Below, in pieces: positions 16,442 to 29,033 of a DNA stretch of 64,000 bases (position 1 is its first letter; each line of letters opens with the position of its first letter). A model generated the notes under the pieces. It saw only the letters and a program-made list of their open reading frames with translations, searched no databases and was not told the DNA's origin. This DNA is from JAOUEA01 sp038249195 (GTDB lineage Bacteria; Actinomycetota; UBA4738; HRBIN12): assembly GCA_038249195.1 (NCBI GenBank), contig JBBRWM010000002.1, forward strand, positions 186,001 to 250,000, read 5' to 3'. Made by a program: the position numbers and the translations under genes.

Positions 16442-17692
16442 TCAGGCGCAGTCGTCGAGCCCGGCCCTGAAGCCCTCGGAGAGCTCCTTCAGGCCTTCGT
16501 CCTCGATCACGAGCGGCGGGGAGACGGCGACGGCCCCGCCGACGAGCGGGCGCACGAACACCCCGGCGTCGCGGCAGGCCATCCCGACGCGCGTGGCGAG
16601 CCCCGGTTCCTCCTGGACGACCTCAGGCTGGAGCTGGACGGCGGCGAGCACGCCGGTCCCCGCGCGCACCTCGGCGACGAGCTCGTGTTCGGCGAGCGGT
16701 GCGAGAACCTCGGCGAGCGCAACCTCGAGCTCGAGTGCCCGTTCGCACAGGCCCTCGCGCTGCAGGATCGCGAGGTTCGCGAGCCCCGCCGCGGCAACGG
16801 TGGCGTGGCCGCTGTAGGTGTACCCGTGGCGCCACGGCCCCGCCCCGGGTGCCCAGAACGGCTCCGCGATCCACGGAGCCGCAACGACCGCCCCCAGGGG
16901 CAGGTAGCCGCTCGTGATGCCCTTCGCGCACGTGAGGATGTCGGGATCCAGCGAGAAGCGGGTGGACGCGAACCAGTCGCCGCAGCGGCCGAACCCGGTG
17001 ATGACCTCGTCCGCGACGAAGAGCACGCCCGAGGCGCGGCAGACCTCGCGGGCTGCCTGGAGGTAGCCGTCGGGCGCCACGAACACGCCCCCCGCCCCGA
17101 TGACGGGCTCGCAGAAGAACGCCGCCACGCGATCGGCGCCGGCCTCGGCGATGGCGGAGGCGAGAGCGTCGGCATCGTCCCAGGGAACCTCGATCACGTC
17201 CTCGATCAGGTCGCCGTGGCCGGCGGCGTTGGCGGGGATGCCTGCCAACGACGTCCCCGCCGTGTGCATGCCGTGATACGCCTTCTCGCGCCGGATCAAG
17301 ATCGTGCGTTCCGGGGCGCCGGTGAGCTGCCAGTACCGGCGCACCATCTTGGTGGCCGTGTCGATGGAGTCGGAGCCGCCGCTCGTGAAGAACACCTTCG
17401 AATCGGGGACCGGCGCCACCTCGGCCACGAAGTCCGCGAGTTCTTCCGCCGGACGATTCGTGAGGTCGCCGAACGCGCTGTAGACGGGGAGGGCGGCCAT
17501 CTGGGCCGCCACGGCCTCGCCGATCTCGCCGCGGCCCCAGCCCACGTTGCCATACCACAGCGACGCGGTGGCATCGAGGTAGCGGCGCTCGCGGTCGTCC
17601 CACACGTGCACGCCTTCCGCCCGCACGAGGGTGAGGGCGCCGTCGGCCACCACGGAGGACATGTCGGCGAAGGGATGCCAGAAATGCGTCAT
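16442..17692 (-). CDS. Class III aminotransferase (omega-aminotransferase-like)
   Basis: A 416-residue PLP enzyme of fold type I, class III, the group that includes BioA, ornithine and beta-alanine/GABA aminotransferases. Motifs include MTHFWHPFADM at the start, FFTSGGSDSIDTATKM (phosphate loop), CEPVIGAGGV, LFVADEVITGFGR with the PLP Asp, and the Schiff-base Lys in TCAKGITSGYLPLGAV. The N-terminal HPFADM form is shared with omega-aminotransferases acting on terminal amines. No neighbour reveals the substrate. It is monocistronic, running against erpA. Confidence 0.9.
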   Translation of the reverse strand: MTHFWHPFADMSSVVADGALTLVRAEGVHVWDDRERRYLDATASLWYGNVGWGRGEIGEAVAAQMAALPVYSAFGDLTNRPAEELADFVAEVAPVPDSKVFFTSGGSDSIDTATKMVRRYWQLTGAPERTILIRREKAYHGMHTAGTSLAGIPANAAGHGDLIEDVIEVPWDDADALASAIAEAGADRVAAFFCEPVIGAGGVFVAPDGYLQAAREVCRASGVLFVADEVITGFGRCGDWFASTRFSLDPDILTCAKGITSGYLPLGAVVAAPWIAEPFWAPGAGPWRHGYTYSGHATVAAAGLANLAILQREGLCERALELEVALAEVLAPLAEHELVAEVRAGTGVLAAVQLQPEVVQEEPGLATRVGMACRDAGVFVRPLVGGAVAVSPPLVIEDEGLKELSEGFRAGLDDCA

Positions 17693-17772
17693 CGGTCGCT
17701 CACGCTACCAGCGCCCGGCCCACGGCTCGGGCTGGTACCGCCTGCCTCCCCGGCGTGGGATCCACCTGGGCC

Positions 17773-21408
<3,636 letters not shown>

Positions 21409-21414
21409 GCGACA

Positions 21415-21420
21415 ACCCTA
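21415..21420 (-). promoter_or_regulatory. -10 hexamer for leaderless metH
   Basis: TAGGGT on the minus strand ends 6 nt before the GTG start (21406-21408). It is divergent from an equally placed TAGGGT serving the next gene. Confidence 0.5.
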
Positions 21421-21475
21421 GCGGCCCCCCCAGTCTGCGACCAGGAACGCGCTCGCCCCCGAGCGCTCGGACGGG

Positions 21476-21481
21476 TAGGGT
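21476..21481 (+). promoter_or_regulatory. -10 hexamer for the leaderless cyclic-nucleotide-binding gene
   Basis: TAGGGT ends 7 nt before ATG 21489, with no Shine-Dalgarno. Confidence 0.5.
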
Positions 21482-21488
21482 TGGCGCG

Positions 21489-21995
21489 ATGGATCAGAGG
21501 TTCCCCGAACGCTTGATCCCCGGCAACCGCAGCCGGCTTACGGAGCGACGGCCCGAACAGGAGCCCCGTCGCACCCGTCGCCAGACCGTGGCGGTGCTCT
21601 CGGGCATCCCGATGTTCGCGGACTTCAGCAAGAAGCACCTGAACCGCCTGGCGGCGGAAACCGACGAGCTCGCGTTCGACCAGGGGCAGGTCGTCGTGAA
21701 CGAGGGCGACCCCGGGGAGACGCTCTTCGTGGTGCTCTCGGGTCAGGCCAAGGTCTTGCGCGGCAAGCGCAAGGTCGGAGAGGTGCTGCCCGGAGACTTC
21801 TTCGGCGAGCTCTCCGCGATCGACGGCGGCAAACGAACGGCCTCCGTGGTCACCGACACGCCCATGCGGGTGCTCCGCCTGTTCCGCCGTACGCTGACGT
21901 CCCTCATCGAGGACGAGCCGCAGGTCACGATCAAGCTGCTCGACGGGATCGTCCGGCGTCTGCGCCAGGTCGAACGCAGGACGCAGACCGGCTGA
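21489..21995 (+). CDS. Stand-alone cyclic-nucleotide-binding domain protein
   Basis: A 168-residue protein consisting of one CRP-like cNMP-binding beta-roll (about residues 35-150) with GDPGETLFVVLSGQAKVLRG and PGDFFGELSAIDGGKRTAS, the phosphate-binding cassette. The first 35 residues are Arg-rich and probably disordered. There is no DNA-binding helix-turn-helix, so it is a sensor or regulatory subunit, not a CRP/FNR transcription factor. The ATG at 21489 is preferred over an upstream GTG because of the TAGGGT hexamer 7 nt before it. The partner protein is unknown, and cAMP binding is inferred from the fold. Confidence 0.85.
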   Translation: MDQRFPERLIPGNRSRLTERRPEQEPRRTRRQTVAVLSGIPMFADFSKKHLNRLAAETDELAFDQGQVVVNEGDPGETLFVVLSGQAKVLRGKRKVGEVLPGDFFGELSAIDGGKRTASVVTDTPMRVLRLFRRTLTSLIEDEPQVTIKLLDGIVRRLRQVERRTQTG

Positions 21996-22019
21996 GGCCG
22001 GTCGGGCCTGAAGCGCTCC

Positions 22020-22943
22020 TCAACGCAGGAAGGCCTCCAGCTCATCCAGCGTCGCCGCGTCCAGGACGACGTCGGCGGCGGCCGCGTTGGCACGCATGTG
22101 TGCGGCGCTGCGGCTCCCCGCGATCGCCGAGGTCACGCCCGGTTGGTGGATGTTCCAGGCGAGCGCGAGTTGGGCACACGTCACGCCGAGTCGCTCGGCG
22201 ATCGGCCGCATGCGATCGACGACGCGCAGGCTCCGGTCGATGTTGGCGGCGGCGAACGGTCCCTCCTCGACGGAGGCCCGCCAATCACCGGGAGGGAACG
22301 TGACCTCGCCCGTGTAGGCGCCCGTGAGCATGCCCACCGCGAGCGGGCTGTAGGAGACGACCCCGGTGCCGATCTCGGCGCACCAGGCGATCAACGCCCG
22401 ATCGTCGAGGGCCAGCATCGAGAACTCCTGCTGAAGCGAATCCACGTGACAGATGGCCTCGCACCGCTCGATCAGCCCCCGGTCGAAGTTGGAGACGCCC
22501 ACGAACCGCACCTTCCCCGCCGTCGCGAGCTCGGCCATGGCGCCCCAGGAGTCCTCCACGGGCACGCCCGATCCGTCGGGCCAGTGGAGCTGGTACAGGT
22601 CGATCACGTCGATGCCGAGGCGCGCGAGCGAGTCGTCGCACGCCCTGGCGATCTGCCGGGGGAGGAAGCCGCTTCCCCCGTCGTCGGGAGCCACCTTCGT
22701 GGCGACAACGACGTCGTCGCGACGGCCCGCCACCGCCAGGCCGACCAGCCGTTCGCTCTCGCCGTCGCCGTAGACCTCGGCCGTGTCGATCCAGTCGATC
22801 CCCGCGTCCAAGGCCTCGCGGATCGCATCGATCACCGACGCGTCCGAGTCGTTCGGACCCCAGTCCGCGCCCCCCGCCTCCCAAGCCCCGTAGCCGATCA
22901 GGGACAGTTCCGGACCCTGGGAACCCAGCCTTCTCGTCTGCAT
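22020..22943 (-). CDS. Aldo/keto reductase
   Basis: A 307-residue NADPH-dependent oxidoreductase with the TIM-barrel AKR fold. It shows the Asp/Tyr of the catalytic tetrad in WIDTAEVYGDGESE, the Lys in VVATKVAP, the His in YQLHWPDG, and the cofactor end loop near TSAIAGSRSAAHMRANA. It resembles the YajO/YghZ-like general stress AKRs, and the substrate is unknown. A TAGATT hexamer sits 7 nt before the ATG. It is convergent with the cyclic-nucleotide-binding gene. Confidence 0.92.
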   Translation of the reverse strand: MQTRRLGSQGPELSLIGYGAWEAGGADWGPNDSDASVIDAIREALDAGIDWIDTAEVYGDGESERLVGLAVAGRRDDVVVATKVAPDDGGSGFLPRQIARACDDSLARLGIDVIDLYQLHWPDGSGVPVEDSWGAMAELATAGKVRFVGVSNFDRGLIERCEAICHVDSLQQEFSMLALDDRALIAWCAEIGTGVVSYSPLAVGMLTGAYTGEVTFPPGDWRASVEEGPFAAANIDRSLRVVDRMRPIAERLGVTCAQLALAWNIHQPGVTSAIAGSRSAAHMRANAAAADVVLDAATLDELEAFLR

Positions 22944-22950
22944 GCGACAG

Positions 22951-22956
22951 AATCTA
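22951..22956 (-). promoter_or_regulatory. -10 hexamer for the leaderless aldo/keto reductase gene
   Basis: TAGATT on the minus strand, 7 nt before the ATG at 22943. Confidence 0.45.
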
Positions 22957-22990
22957 AACGTCTCAGGCCCGCGAGCGCTCCGGGGAGCGT

Positions 22991-22996
22991 TACGCT
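22991..22996 (+). promoter_or_regulatory. -10 hexamer for leaderless korA
   Basis: TACGCT ends 7 nt before GTG 23004. The AGGA inside the spacer could alternatively serve a GTG at 23007. Confidence 0.45.
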
Positions 22997-23003
22997 AGGA
23001 AGC

Positions 23004-24845
23004 GTGGTGAGTACCAAGAGCGTCGTAGAGAAGGAGCGCGTCGTCATCCGGTTCGCCGGGGACTCGGGCGACGGGATGCAGCTCACCGGCGATCGGTTCA
23101 CCTCCGCCACCGCCGTCCTCGGCAACGATCTCGCGACGCTCCCCGATTTCCCGGCGGAGATCCGGGCCCCCGCGGGCACCGTGCACGGCGTCTCGGCGTT
23201 CCAGATCCAATTCGCCTCCACGGACATCACGACCCCCGGGGATCACGCCGACGTCCTGGTGGCGATGAACCCCGCGGCTCTCAGGGCGGACCTCGACAAG
23301 GTGGAACGCGGCGGCGTCCTGATCGTCAACGAGGACGCGTTCACCACGCGGAACCTCGAGAAGGCGGGCTACGCGACGGATCCGACGGGCGACGGGAGCC
23401 TCGAGGGGTATCAGGTCTTCAAGGTGCCCATGACGTCCATCACGCTGCGCGCCACGCAGGACCTCGGGATCGGCAAGAAGGAGGCCGAGCGCGCCAAGAA
23501 CATGTTCGCCCTGGGCCTCGTCTCCTGGATGTTCGACCGGCCCACCGACACCACGCTGAACTGGCTGGAGCGCAAGTTCGGCGGCAAGCAGGAGATCTTC
23601 GATGCGAACGTCTCGGCGTTCAAGGCCGGGTACAACTTCGGCGAGACCACCGAGCTGTTCGCTCAGTCCTATCTCGTGCGGGCGGCGCCGTCGCAGGCCG
23701 GCACCTACCGCAACATCGCGGGCTCGACCGCCTTGTCGTGGGGTCTCATCGCGGCAGCGGAGCGCGCGGGCATCCCGCTGTTCTATGCGAGCTACCCCAT
23801 CACGCCCGCGTCCGAGCTCCTGCACGAGCTCAGCCGTCACAAGAACTTCGGGGTGATCACCCTGCAGGCCGAGGACGAGATCGCGGCCGCGAACGTGGCG
23901 TTGGGGGCGGCGTTCGCGGGCAAGCTCGCCGCGACGGGCACCAGCGGGCCCGGGATGGACCTGAAGGCCGAGACCCTCGGCCTCGCGGTGATCATGGAGC
24001 TGCCCCTGATCGTTGTTGACGTGCAGCGCGGCGGGCCCTCGACGGGCCTGCCCACCAAGACCGAGCAGGGGGACCTCCTCCTCGCCATGTTCGGGCGCCA
24101 TGGGGAGTCGCCCCTGCCGATCGTTGCGGCGTCCACCCCCTCGGACTGCTTCGCGGTGGCGGTGGAGGCGGCCCGGATCGCGGTCCGGTACCGCACCCCG
24201 GTGATCCTGCTGTCCGACACGTTCCTGTCGAACTCCTCGGAGCCGTGGCTGTTGCCGGACCTCGACGAGCTGCCCGAGATCGATCCGAACTTCGCCGTGC
24301 CCAACGGCGAGGGCTTCCTCCCGTACGCGCGGGACGAGCGGCTCGCCCGGCCGTGGGCGGTGCCCGGCACGCGCGGTCTCGTGCACCGGATCGGCGGGCT
24401 CGAGCGCGAGGACCTCACCGGCAACATCAGCTACGACGCGGCGAACCACGAACGGATGACCCATCTCAGGCGGGACAAGGTGGCGGGCGTCGCGGCCGAC
24501 ATCCCGGAGCTCGAGGTGGATGACCCCGACGGCGACGTCGAGGTGTTGGTGCTGGGCTGGGGATCCTCCCTCGGCACGATCCGGGCGGCCGCCCGGCGCG
24601 TGCGCGCCGACGGAAGGAAGGTGGCCACGGCGCATCTGCGCCACCTGAACCCATTCCCCGCCAACACCGAGAAGGTCGTGCACGCCTATCCCAAGGTGCT
24701 GGTGCCGGAGATGAACCTGGGGCAGTTGGCGCTGCTGATCCGGGCAGCATTCCTCGTGGACGCCCGCAGCTACACCAAGGTGCAAGGTGTCCCCATCTCC
24801 GCGGACGAACTGGAGCAAGAGATCGTGAGGATGCTCGATGAGTGA
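23004..24845 (+). CDS. korA: 2-oxoacid:ferredoxin oxidoreductase, gamma-alpha fusion subunit (KorA)
   Basis: Large subunit of a 2-oxoglutarate-type ferredoxin oxidoreductase, a low-potential alternative to the 2-oxoacid dehydrogenase complex. The N-terminal gamma domain (about 1-190) has VIRFAGDSGDGMQLTGDRF and DFPAEIRAPAGT. The alpha domain follows, with YPITPASELLHELSR, GTSGPGMDLKAET and the C-terminal FPANTEKVVHAYPKVLVPE. The actinobacterial KorAB form has exactly this two-subunit layout. The start is GTG 23004 or 23007. It overlaps korB by 8 bp. Preference for 2-oxoglutarate over pyruvate is inferred from family resemblance. Confidence 0.93.
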   Translation: MVSTKSVVEKERVVIRFAGDSGDGMQLTGDRFTSATAVLGNDLATLPDFPAEIRAPAGTVHGVSAFQIQFASTDITTPGDHADVLVAMNPAALRADLDKVERGGVLIVNEDAFTTRNLEKAGYATDPTGDGSLEGYQVFKVPMTSITLRATQDLGIGKKEAERAKNMFALGLVSWMFDRPTDTTLNWLERKFGGKQEIFDANVSAFKAGYNFGETTELFAQSYLVRAAPSQAGTYRNIAGSTALSWGLIAAAERAGIPLFYASYPITPASELLHELSRHKNFGVITLQAEDEIAAANVALGAAFAGKLAATGTSGPGMDLKAETLGLAVIMELPLIVVDVQRGGPSTGLPTKTEQGDLLLAMFGRHGESPLPIVAASTPSDCFAVAVEAARIAVRYRTPVILLSDTFLSNSSEPWLLPDLDELPEIDPNFAVPNGEGFLPYARDERLARPWAVPGTRGLVHRIGGLEREDLTGNISYDAANHERMTHLRRDKVAGVAADIPELEVDDPDGDVEVLVLGWGSSLGTIRAAARRVRADGRKVATAHLRHLNPFPANTEKVVHAYPKVLVPEMNLGQLALLIRAAFLVDARSYTKVQGVPISADELEQEIVRMLDE

Positions 24846-25872
24846 AGTCGACGGCGGCGCCGGATCCGGTGTGGCCACGCTGACCAAGAGAGATTTCACC
24901 TCGGACCAGGAGGTTCGCTGGTGCCCGGGCTGCGGGGACTACGCGATCCTCTCGGCGGTGCAGGGCTTCATGCCCGAGCTCGGGATCGAGCCCCACGAGA
25001 CGGTGTTCGTGAGCGGGATCGGCTGCAGCGGCCGGTTCACGTACTACATGGACACCTATGGGGTGCATGGGATCCACGGCCGTGCCCCCGCCATCGCCAC
25101 GGGGATCGCCACGGCCAACCCCGACCTCAACGTGTTCGTGGTCACGGGGGACGGCGACGGCCTCTCGATCGGCGGCAACCACCTGATCCATGCCCTTCGG
25201 CGGAACGTGAACATCACGATCCTGCTGTTCAACAACCAGATCTATGGGCTCACGAAAGGCCAGTATTCGCCCACGAGCGAAGAGGGAAAGGTCACGAAGT
25301 CCACGCCGTTCGGCTCGGTGGATCACCCGTTCAATCCCATCGCGGTGGCCCTGGGCGCCGAGGCCACGTTCGTGGCTCGCACCCTCGACAACGACCGCGC
25401 TCACCTCACGGAGGTGCTCCGCCAAGCGGCCGCACACCGCGGCGCCTCGTTCGTGGAGATCTACCAGAACTGCAACGTGTTCAACGACGGTGCCTTCGAC
25501 CTTCTCCGCGACAAGCCCCAGGGCGTGCATCACCAGATCCGCCTGGTGGACGGCGAGCCGATCATCTTCGACGAGGGCAACAAATGCGTCATCGTGGGAG
25601 ACAACGGCCGGCTCCAGGTCCACAGTCTCAGCGAGGTCGATCCCGACCGGATCGTGGTGCACGAGGCGGGCGGGCGTCCGTCGCTTCCATTCGGGCTCGC
25701 GCACCTGTCGCTCGGTCCCCACGAGGCGACGTGCATCGGGGTGTTCCGCGAGTTCGAGCGTCCTGTCTACGGCGAGGCGATGACCGAGCAGCTTCGCAGC
25801 GCCGAGGAGCGCCTCGGCAAGGGAGACATGCACAAGCTCCTGCACGGCGGCGACACCTGGACGGTGGCGTAG
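24838..25872 (+). CDS. korB: 2-oxoacid:ferredoxin oxidoreductase, beta subunit (KorB)
   Basis: Thiamine-diphosphate-binding subunit with a [4Fe-4S] cluster. The 344 residues show VRWCPGCGDYAIL and GIGCSGR (cluster Cys), the TPP motif GDGDGLSIGGNHLIHALRRN ending in NNQIYGLTKGQ, and YQNCNVFND with the third conserved Cys. This is a standard KorB. Together with KorA it makes a complete enzyme; ferredoxin is the expected electron carrier, but no ferredoxin gene adjoins. Overlap with korA implies translational coupling. Confidence 0.96.
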   Translation: MSEVDGGAGSGVATLTKRDFTSDQEVRWCPGCGDYAILSAVQGFMPELGIEPHETVFVSGIGCSGRFTYYMDTYGVHGIHGRAPAIATGIATANPDLNVFVVTGDGDGLSIGGNHLIHALRRNVNITILLFNNQIYGLTKGQYSPTSEEGKVTKSTPFGSVDHPFNPIAVALGAEATFVARTLDNDRAHLTEVLRQAAAHRGASFVEIYQNCNVFNDGAFDLLRDKPQGVHHQIRLVDGEPIIFDEGNKCVIVGDNGRLQVHSLSEVDPDRIVVHEAGGRPSLPFGLAHLSLGPHEATCIGVFREFERPVYGEAMTEQLRSAEERLGKGDMHKLLHGGDTWTVA

Positions 25873-25877
25873 CCCCC

Positions 25878-27125
25878 TCAGGGCACGTCCGGGGGCCGGA
25901 AGCGCGCCATCGCCTCGCCGCTCGTCTCCTCCACCTCGCGCAGGTCCGCCACGAGTTCGGCGAGTGCCCGCGAGAATGCGTCGATCTCGGCCTCGGTGGT
26001 GGTGACGCCCAGGCTCACGCGGAACGCCGACATCGACCCCACGCCCACGGCCTCCAGGACCGGGGAGGGATCCTCGGGACGGCCGCTGCAGGGGGACCCG
26101 GCGCCCACGCGGAACCCGCGATCGTCGAGCGCCATCATGAGCGTGGGGGCGTCGAGCCCCGCCACGCTGAAGCACACGATGTGGGGCGTGCGATGGGTGG
26201 GATGGCCGTGCACCCTCGCGCCTCGGACGCCGGACCCGATCCGCTCGCGCAGCCGGGCGGTGAGGTCCCAATGCCGGGCGGCGGCGTCGCCCATGGTGGC
26301 GATGGAGGCGGTGAGCGCGGCCGCCATCCCGGCGATCCCCGGCGTGTTCTCCATGCCCGAGCGCCGCTTACGTTCGCGGTCGTCGCCGCAGGGGTAGGCC
26401 GTGACCCCGACGCCGCGGCGCACATAGAGGGCCCCGACCCCGGGCGGTCCCCCGAACTTGTGCGCCGAAAGGGAGAGCAGGTCCACGTCGAGGGCGCGGA
26501 CGTCCACCGGCAGGCGACCCACCGTCTGGCAGGCGTCGGTGTGCAGGCGCACCTTCGCCTCCCGCGCCAGGCGTGCGGCCTCGGCGACCTCCTGCATCGT
26601 CCCCAGCTCGTGGTTCGCGTGCTGCACGCTGGCGAGGAGGGTTCCGGGCACCCTGATCTCCCGGGCGAACGCGTCCATGTCCATGCCGCCGTGGGCGTCG
26701 ACGCCGACGATGACGACCTCGAAGCCGTCGCTCTCCAACACGTGCCCCACGCCGCCGACCGCGGGGTGCTCGACCGCGCTCACGACCACGCGTGTCCCGA
26801 GCTCGCGTACCGCCCGCACCCCGCCCCAGATCGCGAGCGCCACGGACTCCGTGCCCCCGGACGTGAACACGAGCTCGTCGGGCTGGGCCCCGATCGCGGT
26901 CGCGATCTCGGCCCTCGAGGCATCGAGGATCGTTCGAGCGGCACGGCCGGGGCCGTGGATGTTGAGCGGGTCCCCGAAGGTGTCGAGCGCGGCAACCATG
27001 GCCTCGCGTGCGGCGGGGAGCAACGAGGTGGCCGAGGCGTTGTCGAGATAGACGTCGTTGATCGTGGCCGACGCCGAACCGTTCGGCCGCGTGCGCGGTG
27101 TGTGGAGCTGTTCCTCGGGCTGCAT
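25878..27125 (-). CDS. Cysteine desulfurase, NifS/IscS type
   Basis: A second cysteine desulfurase, distinct from SufS. The 415 residues of class V PLP fold begin the domain at VYLDNASATSLLP. It has FTSGGTESVALAIWGG, the PLP-site residues in HTDACQTVGRLPVD, the Schiff-base Lys in LSAHKFGGPPG and the catalytic Cys in GAGSPCSGRPED near residue 345, the long-loop NifS/IscS arrangement. In other actinobacteria such genes sit beside the tRNA thiolase mnmA; here no mnmA is seen, so the sulfur acceptor is unclear. About 25 residues precede the usual family start. Confidence 0.9.
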   Translation of the reverse strand: MQPEEQLHTPRTRPNGSASATINDVYLDNASATSLLPAAREAMVAALDTFGDPLNIHGPGRAARTILDASRAEIATAIGAQPDELVFTSGGTESVALAIWGGVRAVRELGTRVVVSAVEHPAVGGVGHVLESDGFEVVIVGVDAHGGMDMDAFAREIRVPGTLLASVQHANHELGTMQEVAEAARLAREAKVRLHTDACQTVGRLPVDVRALDVDLLSLSAHKFGGPPGVGALYVRRGVGVTAYPCGDDRERKRRSGMENTPGIAGMAAALTASIATMGDAAARHWDLTARLRERIGSGVRGARVHGHPTHRTPHIVCFSVAGLDAPTLMMALDDRGFRVGAGSPCSGRPEDPSPVLEAVGVGSMSAFRVSLGVTTTEAEIDAFSRALAELVADLREVEETSGEAMARFRPPDVP

Positions 27126-27192
27126 CGCTCACGGGGGACAACGCCGCGGTGGGCTGGTTCCTTCCCGTCTGCGGCGGTCCTGACGCGCCGGG

Positions 27193-27882
27193 CTACGGCG
27201 TGGCCGGCTCGGTCCCCTTGAGGAACGCGTACCAGTACACGACGCCGGCGATGATGCCGCCCGCGACGGGGCCGACGATCCACACGTACCAGTCGGTGTA
27301 ATCGGCCGTGGCGACGGCCGGGCCGAACCAACGGGCCGGGTTCATGGCGGCGCCGGTAAGCGGGAAGAACACCATCATGTCGAACGCCATCACGAGGCCG
27401 ACGGTGAGGCCACCGGTGAGCTTGAACGGGCCGCGATCGTCCACCATCGTGGCGAAGAAGGCGAAGACCAGGAAGAACGTTCCGACGGCCTCGAACAAGA
27501 TGCCCTTGCCGACCGAGTAGAGGGGCGCGAGGGCCGGGATGCCTCCGCTGCCGGCGTCGAACAGGATCTTGGGCTCAAGTGCTTTGAGGAGCAGCGCGCC
27601 GGCCACCCCTCCCAGCAGCTGCGCGAGGATCAACACGCCTGCGCGGGCGGAGGGGAGTTTGCCGGTCGTCCAGAGCGCGATCGTGACGGCCGGGTTGACG
27701 AGGCCGCCGGAGAGATGGGCGGTGACGGAGATCATGATGAACAACACGAAGCCGCTCGCGAGCGCGACGCCGGTGAGATCGAGCTGACCGTTGGCGTTCA
27801 TGATGACGGCGCCGGCGCCGACGAAGATCAGCGCGAACGTCGCGATGAACTCGGCGACGGCAGCTTTTGCGGTGTTCTCCAA
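27193..27882 (-). CDS. Aquaporin / MIP-family channel
   Basis: A six-helix water or glycerol channel of 229 residues. Both pore loops are present: GGLVNPAVTIALW (first NPA) and GAAMNPARWFGPAVA (second NPA with the conserved Arg). The start is a TTG, with AAGGAGCC 7 nt upstream and the protein beginning LENTAKAAVAEFIATF; longer in-frame extensions upstream are Arg/Pro-rich and not membrane-like. The Arg-Trp after the second NPA and the overall length look more like a water-type aquaporin than GlpF, with modest certainty. It is divergent from the receiver-like gene. Confidence 0.93.
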   Translation of the reverse strand: MENTAKAAVAEFIATFALIFVGAGAVIMNANGQLDLTGVALASGFVLFIMISVTAHLSGGLVNPAVTIALWTTGKLPSARAGVLILAQLLGGVAGALLLKALEPKILFDAGSGGIPALAPLYSVGKGILFEAVGTFFLVFAFFATMVDDRGPFKLTGGLTVGLVMAFDMMVFFPLTGAAMNPARWFGPAVATADYTDWYVWIVGPVAGGIIAGVVYWYAFLKGTEPATP

Positions 27883-28012
27883 CGTTGGCTCCTTCCGGGT
27901 TCGGCCGCGAGCCGTTGGCGTCCGTCGAACGGGCGGTGGCCGGGCTCGCTCCGGCACGGACCGGAGCGTAGACCAGGGCCTGGGGCGAGGCAAAGACCGC
28001 GGGCCTCCGTAG

Positions 28013-28018
28013 TAGCAT
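28013..28018 (+). promoter_or_regulatory. -10 hexamer for the leaderless small-gene cluster
   Basis: TAGCAT ends 7 nt before GTG 28026. No ribosome site is visible. Confidence 0.45.
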
Positions 28019-28025
28019 CCGGGCT

Positions 28026-28412
28026 GTGGACGTGCTCCTCGTGTCGCCCGATCCTGACTCGCGCGAGCTCATGGCGCTCGCGGTGCGCAGTATCGAGCGA
28101 CGCCTCGGCGAGGAGCTGCGATTCCGCGCCGCCGCCAACGGCGAGCTCGGGATCCGGGCGGCTCTTCGCGAGCGGCCCCAGATCGTGGTAGCCGACGAGA
28201 TCGCCTCGCGCGCGGGGGCGTTCGCCCTTGCCAAGGCGCTCCGCGACGACCCCATCCCGTACGAGGGTGCGATCGTGATCTTCTTGGAACGTCGACACGA
28301 CGCGTGGCTGGCGTCGTGGTCGGGGGCCGATGCCTGGTTCGTGAAGCCGGTGGACCCGTTCGAGGTGGCCGACCGGCTCCTGGAACTCGTGCAGCAGAAG
28401 GAGACCGCGTGA
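28026..28412 (+). CDS. Single-domain receiver (response-regulator-like) protein
   Basis: A 128-residue CheY-like domain without an output domain. It keeps an acidic cluster near the N-terminus (VSPDPDSRE), the likely phospho-acceptor Asp57 in IVVADEIAS and the conserved Lys107 in WFVKPVDPFEV. The usual Thr/Ser of beta-strand 4 is missing (AIVIFLERR), so phospho-signalling may be altered. The stop overlaps the next gene's GTG (GTGA), making it the first gene of a run of small genes. No histidine kinase is nearby. Confidence 0.75.
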   Translation: MDVLLVSPDPDSRELMALAVRSIERRLGEELRFRAAANGELGIRAALRERPQIVVADEIASRAGAFALAKALRDDPIPYEGAIVIFLERRHDAWLASWSGADAWFVKPVDPFEVADRLLELVQQKETA

Positions 28413-28696
28413 AGATCAAGGGAACGTGCAAACGGGACGACCGCTCGTTCATGGCGGAGCAGGTCGTGCTCGGGGGCGGCGCCTGTCCGTGGGACGGGGA
28501 GCCATTCGCGCCGGATTATGCGGTGACCCTGGTGAACGCACTGCGCGACGCCGAGGAGGCTGGAAGCCGGCTCGAGGAGGCGTTGGAGCAGGTGGCGGAC
28601 CTCCGCCCGGAGTTCACGCTGGACGCGGAGACCGTCCTCGCGGACGTGCGCCGCTCGCTCGGCCGCCTGGAACAGAACCTCGTGCGGCAGGGCTGA
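28409..28696 (+). CDS. Hypothetical protein, 95 residues
   Basis: I do not recognise this gene. The GTG start overlaps the previous stop. The N-terminal third is basic with one Cys (KIKGTCKRDDRSF) and a second Cys-Pro-Trp (GGACPWDGEPF). The rest is predicted helical and acidic, with a regular Leu/Val pattern (ALRDAEEAGSRLEEALEQVA) that could form a coiled coil. Coding is supported by the overlap, the codon bias and the helical heptad pattern. A role with the receiver-like protein is possible from co-transcription only. Confidence 0.65.
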   Translation: MKIKGTCKRDDRSFMAEQVVLGGGACPWDGEPFAPDYAVTLVNALRDAEEAGSRLEEALEQVADLRPEFTLDAETVLADVRRSLGRLEQNLVRQG

Positions 28697-28701
28697 GCGA
28701 C

Positions 28702-28908
28702 ATGCGCGCCGAGGGCGAGAACCGCCATGCGGTGCGGGTTCAGGAGGGTGCCGACGGGTGGATCGTCGCGATCGTCGACTCCTCCGGTGGCGTCGTGGGA
28801 GAGCGGGCGTGTCGCGATCACGTCGAAGCGAGGACCTATGCCTCCACGGTCCGCCAGCACATCTACTGGCTCTCGCCCGAGACGTTCCGCGCGTATTACC
28901 GCGTCTGA
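28702..28908 (+). CDS. Hypothetical small protein, 68 residues
   Basis: I do not recognise this gene. It has an ATG start 5 nt after the preceding stop. It encodes a compact alpha/beta protein with HAVRVQEGADGWIVAIVDSS and a Tyr-rich C-terminus (STVRQHIYWL, AYYRV), reminiscent of DUF2188-like small domains. There is no signal peptide or membrane segment. Its tight spacing in the cluster supports it being real. Confidence 0.6.
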   Translation: MRAEGENRHAVRVQEGADGWIVAIVDSSGGVVGERACRDHVEARTYASTVRQHIYWLSPETFRAYYRV

Positions 28909-28919
28909 GAAGGTGGATC

Positions 28920-29027
28920 GTGGGCTTCAACTACCAACAGCCGGGCAAGACCAAGAGAGCGGACCTCATCATCTTCGGCGTCGCGCTCGCCGTGATCGTC
29001 GCGCTGGTGCTCTGGGCCATCTGGTAG
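28920..29027 (+). CDS. Single-pass small membrane protein, 35 residues
   Basis: A very short gene starting GTG 28920 behind GAAGGTGG. The product begins GFNYQQPGKTKRADLI and continues as one hydrophobic helix (IIFGVALAVIVALVLWAIW) ending at the C-terminus. Short membrane proteins of this layout occur in actinobacterial genomes, but I assign no function. The 11-nt and 6-nt gaps to its neighbours suggest one transcript. Confidence 0.55.
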   Translation: MGFNYQQPGKTKRADLIIFGVALAVIVALVLWAIW

Positions 29028-29033
29028 GCGGGC